Assembly: GCA_946480085.1 (NCBI GenBank)
Contig: CAMLHZ010000008.1
Coordinates: forward strand, 1-64,000
DNA from: an uncultured Flavobacteriales bacterium
GTDB lineage: Bacteria; Bacteroidota; Bacteroidia; Flavobacteriales; Crocinitomicaceae
Length of the DNA: 64,000 bases
Direction of reading: 5' to 3'
The notes beneath the pieces are model-generated. The model was not told where the DNA came from and made no database searches. It saw only the letters and a list, made by a program, of their open reading frames with translations. Within the stretch, counting starts at the first letter, position 1; every line of letters starts with the position of its first letter. A program made the translations under genes and the position numbers. This document shows, one piece after another, positions 7,972-16,712 of the stretch.

Positions 7972-8520
7972 ATGAAAGTTTACACCAAAAAAGGCGACAC
8001 AGGAACGACAGGGTTAATTGGCGGAACACGCTTGCCGAAGCATCATTTGCGCATTGAAGCTTACGGAACAGTTGACGAATTGAATAGTTACATAGGACTT
8101 ATTCGTGATTACAACGAAAACGAAGAACGAAAAGCGCTCTTGATCGAAATTCAGGACAGATTATTCACCCTTGGTTCGCACCTGGCTTCGGATCCGGAGA
8201 AATCCAAAATGGTCTTACCCGAACTTTTTGCTGAAGATGTGGTGGTTTTGGAGAATGCAATTGATGCGATGGAAGAACAATTGGAACCGATGAAATTCTT
8301 CGTCCTTCCTGGCGGACATCCAACAGTTTCTCATTGTCATGTGGCACGTTGTATTTGCAGAAGAGCTGAACGTTTGATCTCTCATTTAAATGAGGAAACA
8401 CAAGTGAATCCAATCATTCTTTCCTACATGAACCGTTTGAGCGATTATCTTTTTGTTTTAAGCAGAGCGTTCACAAAAGAGTTGAATGTGGAAGAAACTC
8501 CTTGGGTACCAAAAAAGTAA
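7972..8520 (+). CDS. PduO-type cob(I)alamin adenosyltransferase
   Basis: The protein has 182 aa, full length for the family. The N-terminal ATP-binding loop MKVYTKKGDTGTTGLIGG is intact, followed by RIEAYGTVDELNSYIGL (residues 27-43). HCHVARCICRRAER (about 123-136) and SYMNRLSDYLFVLSR (about 150-164) carry the conserved Arg, Asn and Asp residues of the active site. The enzyme moves the adenosyl group of ATP to cob(I)alamin to make coenzyme B12. No B12 biosynthesis or mutase genes are nearby, so it probably serves salvage for a B12-dependent enzyme elsewhere. A polar, repeat-rich spacer (AAAAGTCAAA units) follows. Confidence 0.93.
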   Translation: MKVYTKKGDTGTTGLIGGTRLPKHHLRIEAYGTVDELNSYIGLIRDYNENEERKALLIEIQDRLFTLGSHLASDPEKSKMVLPELFAEDVVVLENAIDAMEEQLEPMKFFVLPGGHPTVSHCHVARCICRRAERLISHLNEETQVNPIILSYMNRLSDYLFVLSRAFTKELNVEETPWVPKK

Positions 8521-8624
8521 GTTAAAAGTCAAAAATCAAACGTGAAAAGACAAAACTATAAATCTGAAAGTCAGGTGAATTTTTAACTTTTGAATTTAAA
8601 CTTTTGACTTTTTGTGATTGGGGG

Positions 8625-8654
8625 TTGCTTGTTTTGAAAATAAGTTTATTTTTG
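8625..8654 (+). promoter_or_regulatory. Sigma-A type promoter (TTG-N19-TAnnTTTG)
   Basis: TTG at 8625-8627, a 19-bp spacer and TATTTTTG at 8647-8654 match the Bacteroidota consensus exactly. It lies 30 bp ahead of the DUF2795 start. Confidence 0.75.
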
Positions 8655-8684
8655 CCCGAAGAAACAACAATAAGCAATTAAGAA

Positions 8685-8906
8685 ATGTACTGGACACTAG
8701 AACTAGCATCATATTTAGAAGACGCACCATGGCCAGCTTCAAAAGACGAATTGATTGATTACGCAATTCGTGCTGGTGCGCCCCTGGAAGTAGTAGAAAA
8801 TCTACAGGATTTGGAAGACGAAGGCGATATTTATGAAAGTATCGAAGAAATTTGGCCTGATTATCCGTCAAAAGACGATTTTCTCTTTAATGAAGATGAA
8901 TATTAA
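8685..8906 (+). CDS. DUF2795-like small acidic protein
   Basis: The protein has 73 aa and is strongly acidic. MYWTLELASYLEDAPWPASK with the following DELIDYAIRAGAP matches the small DUF2795 fold, in which a tryptophan/proline pair precedes KDELIxYA. The middle VVENLQDLEDEGDIYESIEE and a final WPDYPSKDDFLFNEDEY complete it. It is common and highly conserved in Bacteroidota, but its role is unknown; no DNA- or metal-binding motif is visible. It is monocistronic, with a consensus promoter 30 bp upstream and a strong terminator 16 bp downstream. Confidence 0.88.
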   Translation: MYWTLELASYLEDAPWPASKDELIDYAIRAGAPLEVVENLQDLEDEGDIYESIEEIWPDYPSKDDFLFNEDEY

Positions 8907-8922
8907 TTCACAACAATAAAAG

Positions 8923-8954
8923 AATCCCTACCCGTTTTGGTAGGGATTTTTTTT
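8923..8954 (+). terminator. Intrinsic terminator
   Basis: A perfect 10-bp stem AATCCCTACC/GGTAGGGATT with loop CGTTTT is followed by six more T residues. It ends the DUF2795 gene. Confidence 0.92.
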
Positions 8955-9060
8955 GCCCAATTCGGAACTGCTAAATAAGCTTAATTCTCATCCTTCTTTG
9001 ACAATGTTTCTGCGTGTTTATGAGTAATTTAGCAAGGCTTTAATACTTAATAAAAACGAT

Positions 9061-10002
9061 ATGAAAAATCCAATTCTAACCAAAATTATCAGTGCTCTAA
9101 TTCACTTTTTGGTTTGTTATTTATCGTTCACGTTTTACATTTCGAAACTCGATACTGATATAAAGATCAACAGCTTCGCGTTTTTCTATTGGACGATCCC
9201 GTTCTTACTAGCTTTAACAGTTAGCGGTGGAGCAATTCTTGGGTTGTTTAAAGGCAGGTCTTCCATGTTCCGATTCTTGATGATTGTTGTCAGTTCCGTT
9301 GGCTTATCCTTGCTTTGGCAGTTCTCAGTAACCAAATTGGTGGGAACCGGAGCAGGAGCTTTCGATAATTCGATTCTGTACACTTGGGGAATTGCTGCAT
9401 TTGTTCAATTACTTTTTTTACAGTGGCGCTTACCAAAGTCAACAGAAAAAAAGGAACCTGCGGTTGTTGTACTGGGTTTGTTATCGTTTCCATTGACAGC
9501 GGTTTTATCTGTTCTCGCGTTGTCATTATTCCATTTTGCACAGTTGAACAGCAATAATCCAGAACCGGAAACGTATTTGCTTTCCTCTGATTTCAAAGGC
9601 GAATTCCGAGTGGTTTACAACGAGAAGAATGGAGTTGAGCCTAAAGTAGAAGATGGAAGAAGAATCATGAAAGTTCCGGCAAATGGAATTCTAATAGTGA
9701 AACCAGAGTTTAAAAACGGAACAGTTGATCAGGAATTTTTTGTGGTCGATAAGGCAGGAAAGCGAAAACAACTGAACAATATTGTTAAGTTCGAAAATCG
9801 TTTGAAAGAGGCTCCGGGAGTTCTGTACTGGGGACCAGGAATATCTATCCAGAGTAGTAAATACAAAGACACTCAATTACAGTATGTAGATTTCACCTTG
9901 TATCAAAAAGATTCAAAAGAAAGAAATCAAGCAGAATACGAGAGCTTCCAGAATATGTTTGATTCATTGACGGTAGCGTTGGTGAAAGCTGAGAGAAAGT
10001 AA
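9061..10002 (+). CDS. Membrane protein with a DUF6843-like C-terminal domain
   Basis: The protein has 313 aa. The N-terminal half has about five hydrophobic segments (roughly 7-27, 41-62, 70-88, 105-120 and 133-160). The C-terminal half (from about residue 175) is a soluble beta-rich domain: LLSSDFKGEFRVVYNEKNG, then RIMKVPANGILIVKPEFKNG and QEFFVVDKAGKR. The pattern of a Phe-Lys-Gly-x-Phe strand and an IPxxGIL strand resembles DUF6843; this is a recollection of the pattern, not a search result. Function is unknown. The soluble domain probably faces the periplasm. It is a single gene with no close partner. Confidence 0.7.
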   Translation: MKNPILTKIISALIHFLVCYLSFTFYISKLDTDIKINSFAFFYWTIPFLLALTVSGGAILGLFKGRSSMFRFLMIVVSSVGLSLLWQFSVTKLVGTGAGAFDNSILYTWGIAAFVQLLFLQWRLPKSTEKKEPAVVVLGLLSFPLTAVLSVLALSLFHFAQLNSNNPEPETYLLSSDFKGEFRVVYNEKNGVEPKVEDGRRIMKVPANGILIVKPEFKNGTVDQEFFVVDKAGKRKQLNNIVKFENRLKEAPGVLYWGPGISIQSSKYKDTQLQYVDFTLYQKDSKERNQAEYESFQNMFDSLTVALVKAERK

Positions 10003-10356
10003 GATTTCCCGCAGAGGAGCGCAGAAGAACACGGATGTTATTTGATGAGAGGGGGTGTGTAAAAAGATAACCTTAATTTTTTTATTGAAATGATTCTTCC
10101 GCTGAACAAACAAGTTGTTTAAACATCTCATTCCCGTCATGTTGCAGTACTATATTTACAATTGACTCATAGTGTTTGTGTCTAATCAGTTTTAATCCTT
10201 TATTCATCTGTGTTCTTCTGTGCACGTCTGCGGGAGACAAAAAAAAGACGCTCTCCATTTTCAGAAGAACGTCTTGCCTTTAATAAAAGAGCCTTATGGC
10301 TCAGGGTTTACTCTTTTATTGAGCTTCGGTCATCGAGCGGAGCCGAGATGCCGAAG
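10003..10356. repeat. Non-coding stretch with a 29-bp inverted repeat pair and terminator-like hairpins
   Basis: TCCCGCAGAGGAGCGCAGAA plus GAACACGGA (10007-10035) recurs inverted at 10207-10235 with four mismatches. About 170 bp of unrecognised sequence lies between. Past it are a GACG/CGTC hairpin near 10256-10273, a two-level palindrome (AATAAAAGAG 10282-10291 / CTCTTTTATT 10311-10320 with GAGCC/GGCTC inside) and a GAGCTTCGG...CCGAAGTC hairpin at 10321-10358 that touches the stop of the next minus-strand gene. No gene is seen. Confidence 0.6.
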
Positions 10357-10358
10357 TC
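10282..10358 (-). terminator. Stacked hairpins ending the RND efflux operon
   Basis: Two palindromes (10282-10320 and 10321-10358) directly follow the stop codon of the outer-membrane factor gene. The first is followed on the minus strand by AAGGCAAGACG rather than a long T run, so termination is likely but not certain. The second belongs to the dispersed GGTCATCGAGCGGAG family. Confidence 0.5.
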
Positions 10359-11811
10359 ACCTCCAACCTCCACCTAAAGCTCTGTAAATATTCACTTTTG
10401 CGTGGAACAAATCGCGTTTCGTTTCAATCAACTCAAACTTCGAAGCCAAAGCATCGCGTTGTGTTAAAAGAACTTCCATATAATCTGCTCTTGCTGAAGT
10501 GAACAAACTGTTTGCAATATTGATCGATTCATTCAAAGCATCAACTTGTTGATTTTTCAAAGCGTAACTCTGTCTCAAATTGTTAATGTTCGACATCTGG
10601 TTCGCCACTTCAATGTAAGCATTCAAAATCTTCTGCTCGTATGTGAACGCAGCCTGAACCTGACTTGCTTTTGCATTGTAGTACTTCGCCTTGATCGATG
10701 CTCTGTTTACCAACGGTGCAACCAAGTCGCCAGCTAAACTTGCCAACATGGACTCTGGGGTACGAATAAGGTAAGCCGGATTGAACGCTTGAAAACCAAC
10801 TCCTGCTCTAATCGTGAAAGAAGGGTAGAACTGAGCACGCGCTGCTTTTACATCCAATTTGTTGGCTGCAAGATTCAATTCTGCTTCTTTGATATCTGCA
10901 CGGTTTTCCAAAAGTTGTGATGGAATTCCTTCCGCTATGCTATCCATTTCGACAGTTGCGAACGATTGTGCTGTTCTAACAACAGGTTGCGGATATCGAC
11001 CCACTAAGTAATTGATACGGTTTTCCGTTTCAACTATCTTTTGCTGAATGTCGTATTGCAAGCTTTTCGTGTGATAAACTTCAGCCTCGAATTTCTTAAC
11101 TGCCAGCTCTGTAACACGAGTTGCTTCTTTCTCCAAACGAACCGTATTCAAGGCATTGTTTTGAAGCTCGATATTCTGCTGTACAATCGCCATTTGATTA
11201 TCCAATGCTAGCAATTCGTAATACGAGTTTGCAATCTCAGCTACCAGATTCGTGATCATGAAATCTTTACCAGCCTGGGTTGCAAGAAACTTATTGTAAG
11301 CCGACTTTTTCGCATTTCGAAGCTTGTGCCAGATATCCACTTCCCAGGAAGCCGTAGCTCCAATCATGAAATCGCCCATTGCTTTTGGATTTGCTTTGTC
11401 TTCCACAATTTGAATCTGTTCTTCTGCTGCGCCTCGTGTTGTATACTTTGGCGTTTTATCTACTCCTGCACCGGCAACTCCGTTCACTGAGGGCATGTAT
11501 TCCCCTTTTCTGGCCATCACTTCGTTATTAGCCATCAGAATTTCCTGCATAACAATATTCAATTCCTGGTTGTTGTTCAACGCTGAATCGATGAGTGAAA
11601 CCAAATTCGGATCATCAAAATATTGACGCCATTTTAAGTCGCTAATGTTCGTTGTATCCTGCGAGCCGTTATAGCTCGCAGGTACATTTGATATGTTTTC
11701 GTCTCTTGGATTTGTTTTGTCCAGGTTTCCACATGCTGTAATGAACGACAGGGAAACACTTGCTATTGACACGTATGCCAATGTTCTTAATTTACTGCTC
11801 ATTGTCTTCAC
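10357..11811 (-). CDS. RND efflux outer-membrane factor lipoprotein (OprM/NodT type)
   Basis: The protein has 484 aa. Its lipobox is FITAC with Cys27, so the mature protein is anchored in the outer membrane. Two homologous outer-membrane-factor halves follow: the first has WRQYFDDPNLVSLIDSALNN and NQELNIVMQEI, the second has NRADIKEAELNLAANKLDVK and AARAQFYPSFTI. The internal SLAGDLVAPLVNRASIKAKY is typical of the NodT subfamily. It should form the trimeric exit duct for the pump encoded just upstream. Its start overlaps the pump's stop by 20 bp, implying coupled translation; an in-frame ATG at 11802 is also possible. Confidence 0.93.
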   Translation of the reverse strand: MKTMSSKLRTLAYVSIASVSLSFITACGNLDKTNPRDENISNVPASYNGSQDTTNISDLKWRQYFDDPNLVSLIDSALNNNQELNIVMQEILMANNEVMARKGEYMPSVNGVAGAGVDKTPKYTTRGAAEEQIQIVEDKANPKAMGDFMIGATASWEVDIWHKLRNAKKSAYNKFLATQAGKDFMITNLVAEIANSYYELLALDNQMAIVQQNIELQNNALNTVRLEKEATRVTELAVKKFEAEVYHTKSLQYDIQQKIVETENRINYLVGRYPQPVVRTAQSFATVEMDSIAEGIPSQLLENRADIKEAELNLAANKLDVKAARAQFYPSFTIRAGVGFQAFNPAYLIRTPESMLASLAGDLVAPLVNRASIKAKYYNAKASQVQAAFTYEQKILNAYIEVANQMSNINNLRQSYALKNQQVDALNESINIANSLFTSARADYMEVLLTQRDALASKFELIETKRDLFHAKVNIYRALGGGWR

Positions 11812-14800
11812 TTTCGTTAGGTGTTGATGGGAAACTATCTATTGCGTGTACGAAATCTTCAGTCAATGACGATTCGTCTTCGAACTTGATCAACTTCTTA
11901 CCATTTGCAAGACTTGCGAAGATGTAGTACAATCCAGGAACGATAATTACTCCGAATATGGTTCCGAATAGCATTCCTCCAAGTGCAGAAGATCCAATTG
12001 TTCTGTTTCCGATTGCTCCGGCTCCGTGAGCTAGAACCAATGGAATCAAACCAGCAATGAATGCAAATGATGTCATCAAAATTGGACGGAAACGTACTTT
12101 TGCTCCTTCAATTGCCGCTTCAAGAACTGTTGCTCCATGTTGCTGCTTATGAATCGCAAATTCCACAATCAGGACGGCATTCTTACCGAGTAGCCCGACG
12201 AGCATGACAAGTCCAACTTGTGCATAAATGTCATTTGCCAATCCTAAAGTCTTCAGTAATAAGAAGGATCCGAAAATTCCGGCAGGTAACGAGAAGATAA
12301 CCGCCAAAGGAATGATGAAGCTTTCATATTGAGCTGCTAGAACGAAGTAAACGAATACCAATACAATGAGGAAGATCCAAATTGCTTCATTTCCACGAAG
12401 TGTTTCGTCTTTTGAAAGTGCTGCCCAGTCGATGTCATAACCTTGTGGAAGCGTTTTCTTAGCTACATCCTGAATTACTGCAATGGCTTCACCAGAACTG
12501 TATCCTTTTGCAGGAGCACCACGAATTGCCGCAGTATTGTACATGTTGTAGTGATTGATCTCGTTCGCACCTTGCGTTTTCTTAATGCGCATGAATGCTG
12601 AGAACGGAACCATTTCGCCACGGTCATTTTTCACGTATAAGTTTAAAACATCCGTAGGTAACTTTCTGTATTCTGGTCCAGCCTGAACGAATACCTTAAA
12701 GAAACGTTGGAATTTGATGAACCCTTGTTCGTAAGTACTTCCCACGAAAATGGAAAGTGTATTCATCGCATTTCCGATACTAACTCCTTTTTGCATCGCC
12801 AGTTCGTTGTCGATTTCAATTTCATACTGCGGATAGTTCGCGCTAAAGAAAGTGAACAAACCTGTCAGCTCTTTGCGTTTACCCAATTCCGCCATGAAAT
12901 CGTTTTTCACTTCTTCCAGCTGCTGATAATCACCAGAGTTGGTTTTGTCTAACAACTGCAATGCAAAACCTCCCGCTGCACCATAACCTGGAACTGCCGG
13001 CGGATCAAAGAATTCAATTGTTGCCCCTGGAATTGCTTTCGCTTTTTCCTCCAGTTCATAGATGATTTCATTTACGGTGTGTTTACGTTCATCCCAAGGT
13101 TTCAGGTTGATCAAACATGTTCCCGCATTCGAACCACGACCTTCTGTCAAAACCTCGTAACCAGCAATGGACGAAACAGATTGAACGCCATCCACTTTCT
13201 GAACAATCTCTTGAAGTTGACGGGAAATATCGTTTGTTCTTTCCAAAGTTGATCCCGGAGGTGTTTGAACAATCGCATAAATCATTCCCTGATCTTCACT
13301 CGGAATAAATCCTGAAGGAAGTGTTTTTGTAATTCCGAAAATTCCGAAACCAAATGCGAACAGGATTGCGTAAGTCACGAATTTTCTGTTTACAATCAAT
13401 TTCAATAAACCTACATAACGACCAGTCAATTTATCAAATCCGCGGTTGAATGAATCAAGGAAGCGATTCAACAAATGTTTCTTTCTTGCTTGTCCATGAT
13501 TGTTTTTCAGGATCATTGCACAAAGCACCGGAGTTAGGGTAAGTGCCACGAAACCAGAAATCACAATTGAGGTTGCCATGGTGATCGCAAACTGTCGATA
13601 GAAAATCCCCACCGGACCAGACATGAAGGAAACCGGAATGAATACTGCCGTCATCAATAAGGTAATCGCAATTACGGCACCGCTGATCTCGCGAATTACT
13701 TTCTGAACCGCGCTAAACGGACTGAGATGAGGTTCTTCTTCCATCTTGGCGTGAACAGCTTCCACAACCACAATGGCGTCATCGACCACAATACCAATGG
13801 CAAGTACTAGGGCGAAAAGGGTAATCATGTTGATCGTCAAACCGAAGATCTGCATGAAGATGAAGGCACCAATCAATGAAACCGGAACGGCTATTGTTGG
13901 AATTAATGTGGAACGCCAGTCACCGAGGAAGATAAACACTACTAAAGCTACCAGGATGAAGGCGTCACGCAATGTATGAATTACGTTTTCTGTTGAAGCG
14001 TCAAGGAATTTGGAAACGTCATAACTGATCTCGTAATCCATTCCAGGAGGAAATGTTTCTTTCATTTCTTCCAAGCGTGTTTTTACGTTTTCAATTACTT
14101 CACTCGCATTACTACCGTACGTTTGTTTCAATACGATTGCTGCAGACGGGTGACCGTTCAAATTCGAATAAAGGTCATAATACTCACTTCCCAACGATAC
14201 TTTCGCAATGTCTTTCAAGCGAAGGATTTCTCCGTCTGGATTCGCTTTGATAATCACATTTTCGTATTGTTCTGGTTCGTTGTATCGATCGGAATAAGCC
14301 AATACATATTCCAATGCTTCCGCACGGCTTCCGTCACCACGACCAATTCGTCCTGCTTTTCCGATCACACTTTGATCCATCAATGCTTCCATTACTTCAT
14401 CTGGTGAAATACTGTAAGCACGCATTCTATCCGGATTCAACCAAATGCGCATAGCATACTGACGACTTCCCAGGATTTTCGCCTGACCAATTCCGTTGAT
14501 ACGTTGCAACTCAGGAATCATGTTAATTCCGGCATAGTTGAACAAGAATTTCATGTCTGAGTTCTTATCCTTACTGTAAAGGTTAACGTACATCAACATC
14601 GACGGCATGATAGGCGTAATTACAACACCCTCACGCTGAACCAGGATCGGAAGTCGGTTGGTAACCTGCTGCACGCGATTGGAAATTTGTACCAGGGCCT
14701 GATCGGGATCTGTTCCCAGGTTGAATACTACCTGGATGTTGGCTTCACCAGCACTGGTAGCATCAGATGTCATGTATTTCATTCCCCAGGCTCCGTTGAT

Positions 14801-15004
14801 GGATTGCTCCAGCGGAATGATAACGGATTCCATTAGTGATTTGGCACTTGCTCCGGGATACGAAGCAGAAACCATCACCATTGGAGGTGCAATGGAAGGG
14901 AACTGTGATGTAGGCAATGTTTTGATCGAGATGATTCCCATGAAAATGATCACGAGTGACAAAACGATTGCCAATACAGGTCGTTTTATGAATTTAGTAA
15001 ACAT
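11792..15004 (-). CDS. RND efflux pump, inner-membrane transporter (HAE1/AcrB type)
   Basis: The protein has 1070 aa, the usual length. The start MFTKFIKRPVLAIVLSLVII is the first transmembrane helix. The proton-relay aspartates are in LAIGIVVDDAIVVVEAVHAK (helix 4) and the second-half equivalent is GLLGKNAVLIVEFAIHKQ. GSAIGGM-type loops are present near the end (SSALGGMLFGTIFG). The two large periplasmic loops carry the usual YPGASAKSLMESVIIPLEQS and PSGFIPSEDQGM motifs. It exports drugs or other amphiphiles using proton entry. It is cotranscribed with the adaptor (25 bp upstream) and outer-membrane factor (overlapping). No regulator gene is adjacent. Confidence 0.96.
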   Translation of the reverse strand: MFTKFIKRPVLAIVLSLVIIFMGIISIKTLPTSQFPSIAPPMVMVSASYPGASAKSLMESVIIPLEQSINGAWGMKYMTSDATSAGEANIQVVFNLGTDPDQALVQISNRVQQVTNRLPILVQREGVVITPIMPSMLMYVNLYSKDKNSDMKFLFNYAGINMIPELQRINGIGQAKILGSRQYAMRIWLNPDRMRAYSISPDEVMEALMDQSVIGKAGRIGRGDGSRAEALEYVLAYSDRYNEPEQYENVIIKANPDGEILRLKDIAKVSLGSEYYDLYSNLNGHPSAAIVLKQTYGSNASEVIENVKTRLEEMKETFPPGMDYEISYDVSKFLDASTENVIHTLRDAFILVALVVFIFLGDWRSTLIPTIAVPVSLIGAFIFMQIFGLTINMITLFALVLAIGIVVDDAIVVVEAVHAKMEEEPHLSPFSAVQKVIREISGAVIAITLLMTAVFIPVSFMSGPVGIFYRQFAITMATSIVISGFVALTLTPVLCAMILKNNHGQARKKHLLNRFLDSFNRGFDKLTGRYVGLLKLIVNRKFVTYAILFAFGFGIFGITKTLPSGFIPSEDQGMIYAIVQTPPGSTLERTNDISRQLQEIVQKVDGVQSVSSIAGYEVLTEGRGSNAGTCLINLKPWDERKHTVNEIIYELEEKAKAIPGATIEFFDPPAVPGYGAAGGFALQLLDKTNSGDYQQLEEVKNDFMAELGKRKELTGLFTFFSANYPQYEIEIDNELAMQKGVSIGNAMNTLSIFVGSTYEQGFIKFQRFFKVFVQAGPEYRKLPTDVLNLYVKNDRGEMVPFSAFMRIKKTQGANEINHYNMYNTAAIRGAPAKGYSSGEAIAVIQDVAKKTLPQGYDIDWAALSKDETLRGNEAIWIFLIVLVFVYFVLAAQYESFIIPLAVIFSLPAGIFGSFLLLKTLGLANDIYAQVGLVMLVGLLGKNAVLIVEFAIHKQQHGATVLEAAIEGAKVRFRPILMTSFAFIAGLIPLVLAHGAGAIGNRTIGSSALGGMLFGTIFGVIIVPGLYYIFASLANGKKLIKFEDESSLTEDFVHAIDSFPSTPNESEDNEQ

Positions 15005-15029
15005 ATCTTACTGTTTTTTCGGTTGATAA

Positions 15030-16112
15030 TTACTCAACGTAAACATTCAATTTCTTAATGATGCTCTCAGGTTTCTCGTACTTGTAAGCAATCTTTTGCC
15101 CGTTTTTCACCTTACGAATTCCTTCCACCAAAACACGTTCACCAGGATGTAATCCTTTTTTGATCACGTACAAGTCTGGCATTTCTGAAGCGATGGTGAT
15201 TTCACGCGTGTGAACCACATTTTTGCTATCGATAACATAACAGTATTTCTTCTCCAAAACTTCGAAAGTTGCTTTTTGAGGAATGATCAAGGCTTTCTTC
15301 AAAGGTGTTGTCATTTGAATGTTTCCTGTTTCACCGTGACGTAAAAGCGCTTCTGGATTGGGGAAAGTAGCTCTGAACATGATTGTTCCCGTTTCGTTGT
15401 TGAAGTCGGCTTCAATGGTCTCTACTTTTCCAACAAAGTCGAACAACTCGTTATTGGCCATTAGCAAACGAACTTCCGTGTTTCCAGTGTTTTTGACTAC
15501 AGATTTATAGTTCAAGTATTCCGCTTCCGGAACGTTGAAGTAGACCCACATTTTACTGTTGTCTGAAAGGTTCGTTAATAAATCACCTTCATCGATCAAA
15601 CTTCCCAATCGTGCATGAAACTGGTCAATGTAACCGTCGAATGGAGCTCTAATTTCAGTGAACTCTAAATGCACTTTCGTTAAAGCTAATTCAGCTTTGG
15701 CTTTATCGTATTTCGCTTTAGCCATTGCTTGCTCACTTTTCGAAACAACATTGTTATCAGCCAATTTGGAAGTGGTTTGGTATTCTATTTTTGCAAACTC
15801 AGCTTCAGCTTGTGCCTTTTGCATTTCTGCTTGATACAACTTTGGCATAATTTGGAACAACAATTGTCCTTTTTTTACAAATTGCCCTTCATCCACATAG
15901 ATTTTTTGAAGATAACCACGTTCTTGTGCTCGAAGTTCAATGTGGCTTATGGAGTGAATTTGACACACGTAATCTTTAATGATTGTGGTGTCTGCCTGTA
16001 AAGCGCTAGTTGCTAAGTACTTTTGAGCAACCTCTTTCTCTTCGGACTGCTGATTACAGCTAGTTTGCGTTAACAAACCTACTAATCCAAACAATAGCAG
16101 GAACTTGTTCAT
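15030..16112 (-). CDS. RND efflux periplasmic adaptor (membrane fusion lipoprotein)
   Basis: The protein has 360 aa. It is a lipoprotein with lipobox TQTSC (Cys19). Barrel-sandwich halves are SHIELRAQERGYLQKIYVDE with GQFVKKGQLLFQI, and FTEIRAPFDGYIDQFHARLG with SLIDEGDLLTNL. Between them lies an alpha-hairpin (KAQAEAEFAKIEYQTTSKLA...KAELALTK), then beta-barrel and membrane-proximal domains. It bridges the pump and outer-membrane factor. It is the first gene of the three-gene unit. Confidence 0.94.
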   Translation of the reverse strand: MNKFLLLFGLVGLLTQTSCNQQSEEKEVAQKYLATSALQADTTIIKDYVCQIHSISHIELRAQERGYLQKIYVDEGQFVKKGQLLFQIMPKLYQAEMQKAQAEAEFAKIEYQTTSKLADNNVVSKSEQAMAKAKYDKAKAELALTKVHLEFTEIRAPFDGYIDQFHARLGSLIDEGDLLTNLSDNSKMWVYFNVPEAEYLNYKSVVKNTGNTEVRLLMANNELFDFVGKVETIEADFNNETGTIMFRATFPNPEALLRHGETGNIQMTTPLKKALIIPQKATFEVLEKKYCYVIDSKNVVHTREITIASEMPDLYVIKKGLHPGERVLVEGIRKVKNGQKIAYKYEKPESIIKKLNVYVE

Positions 16113-16247
16113 AATAAATTGTATTTGAGTATTTATATAAGCAGCGGGCTATATAAGCAAACAGGTAGTTTACTGTACAGCAAAACGAAGTATATCCAGA
16201 AAGGGCTGCGAAATAAAATAGAAACTAAAGGATATACTCCTTAAAGT

Positions 16248-16637
16248 CTACAGTCTGAAATTTTCAAACTCAATAAAAAGGGGAAGTTCATTCTTACGAC
16301 TGAAATTATCGCTTAGAACTAAAGAATTTACGGATTTACCATTGTCAGCATCTGCGCTGAAAATGTACGTAATGAAATGGCGGTAGATACATTCAAGAAC
16401 CTGATCCTTGTCATCGGCTTCATCATCCAGTTCCTCACCATTTTCAATGGTGTATTCCTTTAACTCTGTGAAGTAAGATGTGTAATGCTTGTGTTGTTTT
16501 GGAAAAGAAACCTGATCATAAGAAACTGCTTTTTGTCCTGGTGTTGAAGCAAATGCAACATTGAGTCTGAGCACAGACGCCAATACTGCAAACAACATCA
16601 GTACAGAAAAAGTAGACTTACAAATGAGGTTTCTCAT
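16248..16637 (-). CDS. Small exported protein of unknown function
   Basis: The protein has 129 aa. Residues 9-30 (FSVLMLFAVLASVLRLNVAF) are a signal peptide or membrane anchor, with AFAS as a possible cleavage site. The rest is charged, with an acidic run EDGEELDDEADDKD-like stretch near residues 67-78, and ends NELPLFIEFENFRL. No family is recognised and no metal-binding pattern is evident. It lies 135 bp upstream of the efflux adaptor on the same strand, so it may be the first gene of that operon or an independent unit. Such small exported proteins before efflux genes sometimes bind the pumped compound, but nothing here proves that. Confidence 0.6.
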   Translation of the reverse strand: MRNLICKSTFSVLMLFAVLASVLRLNVAFASTPGQKAVSYDQVSFPKQHKHYTSYFTELKEYTIENGEELDDEADDKDQVLECIYRHFITYIFSADADNGKSVNSLVLSDNFSRKNELPLFIEFENFRL

Positions 16638-16712
16638 GGTGCAAATGTATATTCTTTTCTTTATGTGAAGAATTAATTTATTCTTAATTCACTTGTTAAA
16701 AAAACTAATTAT

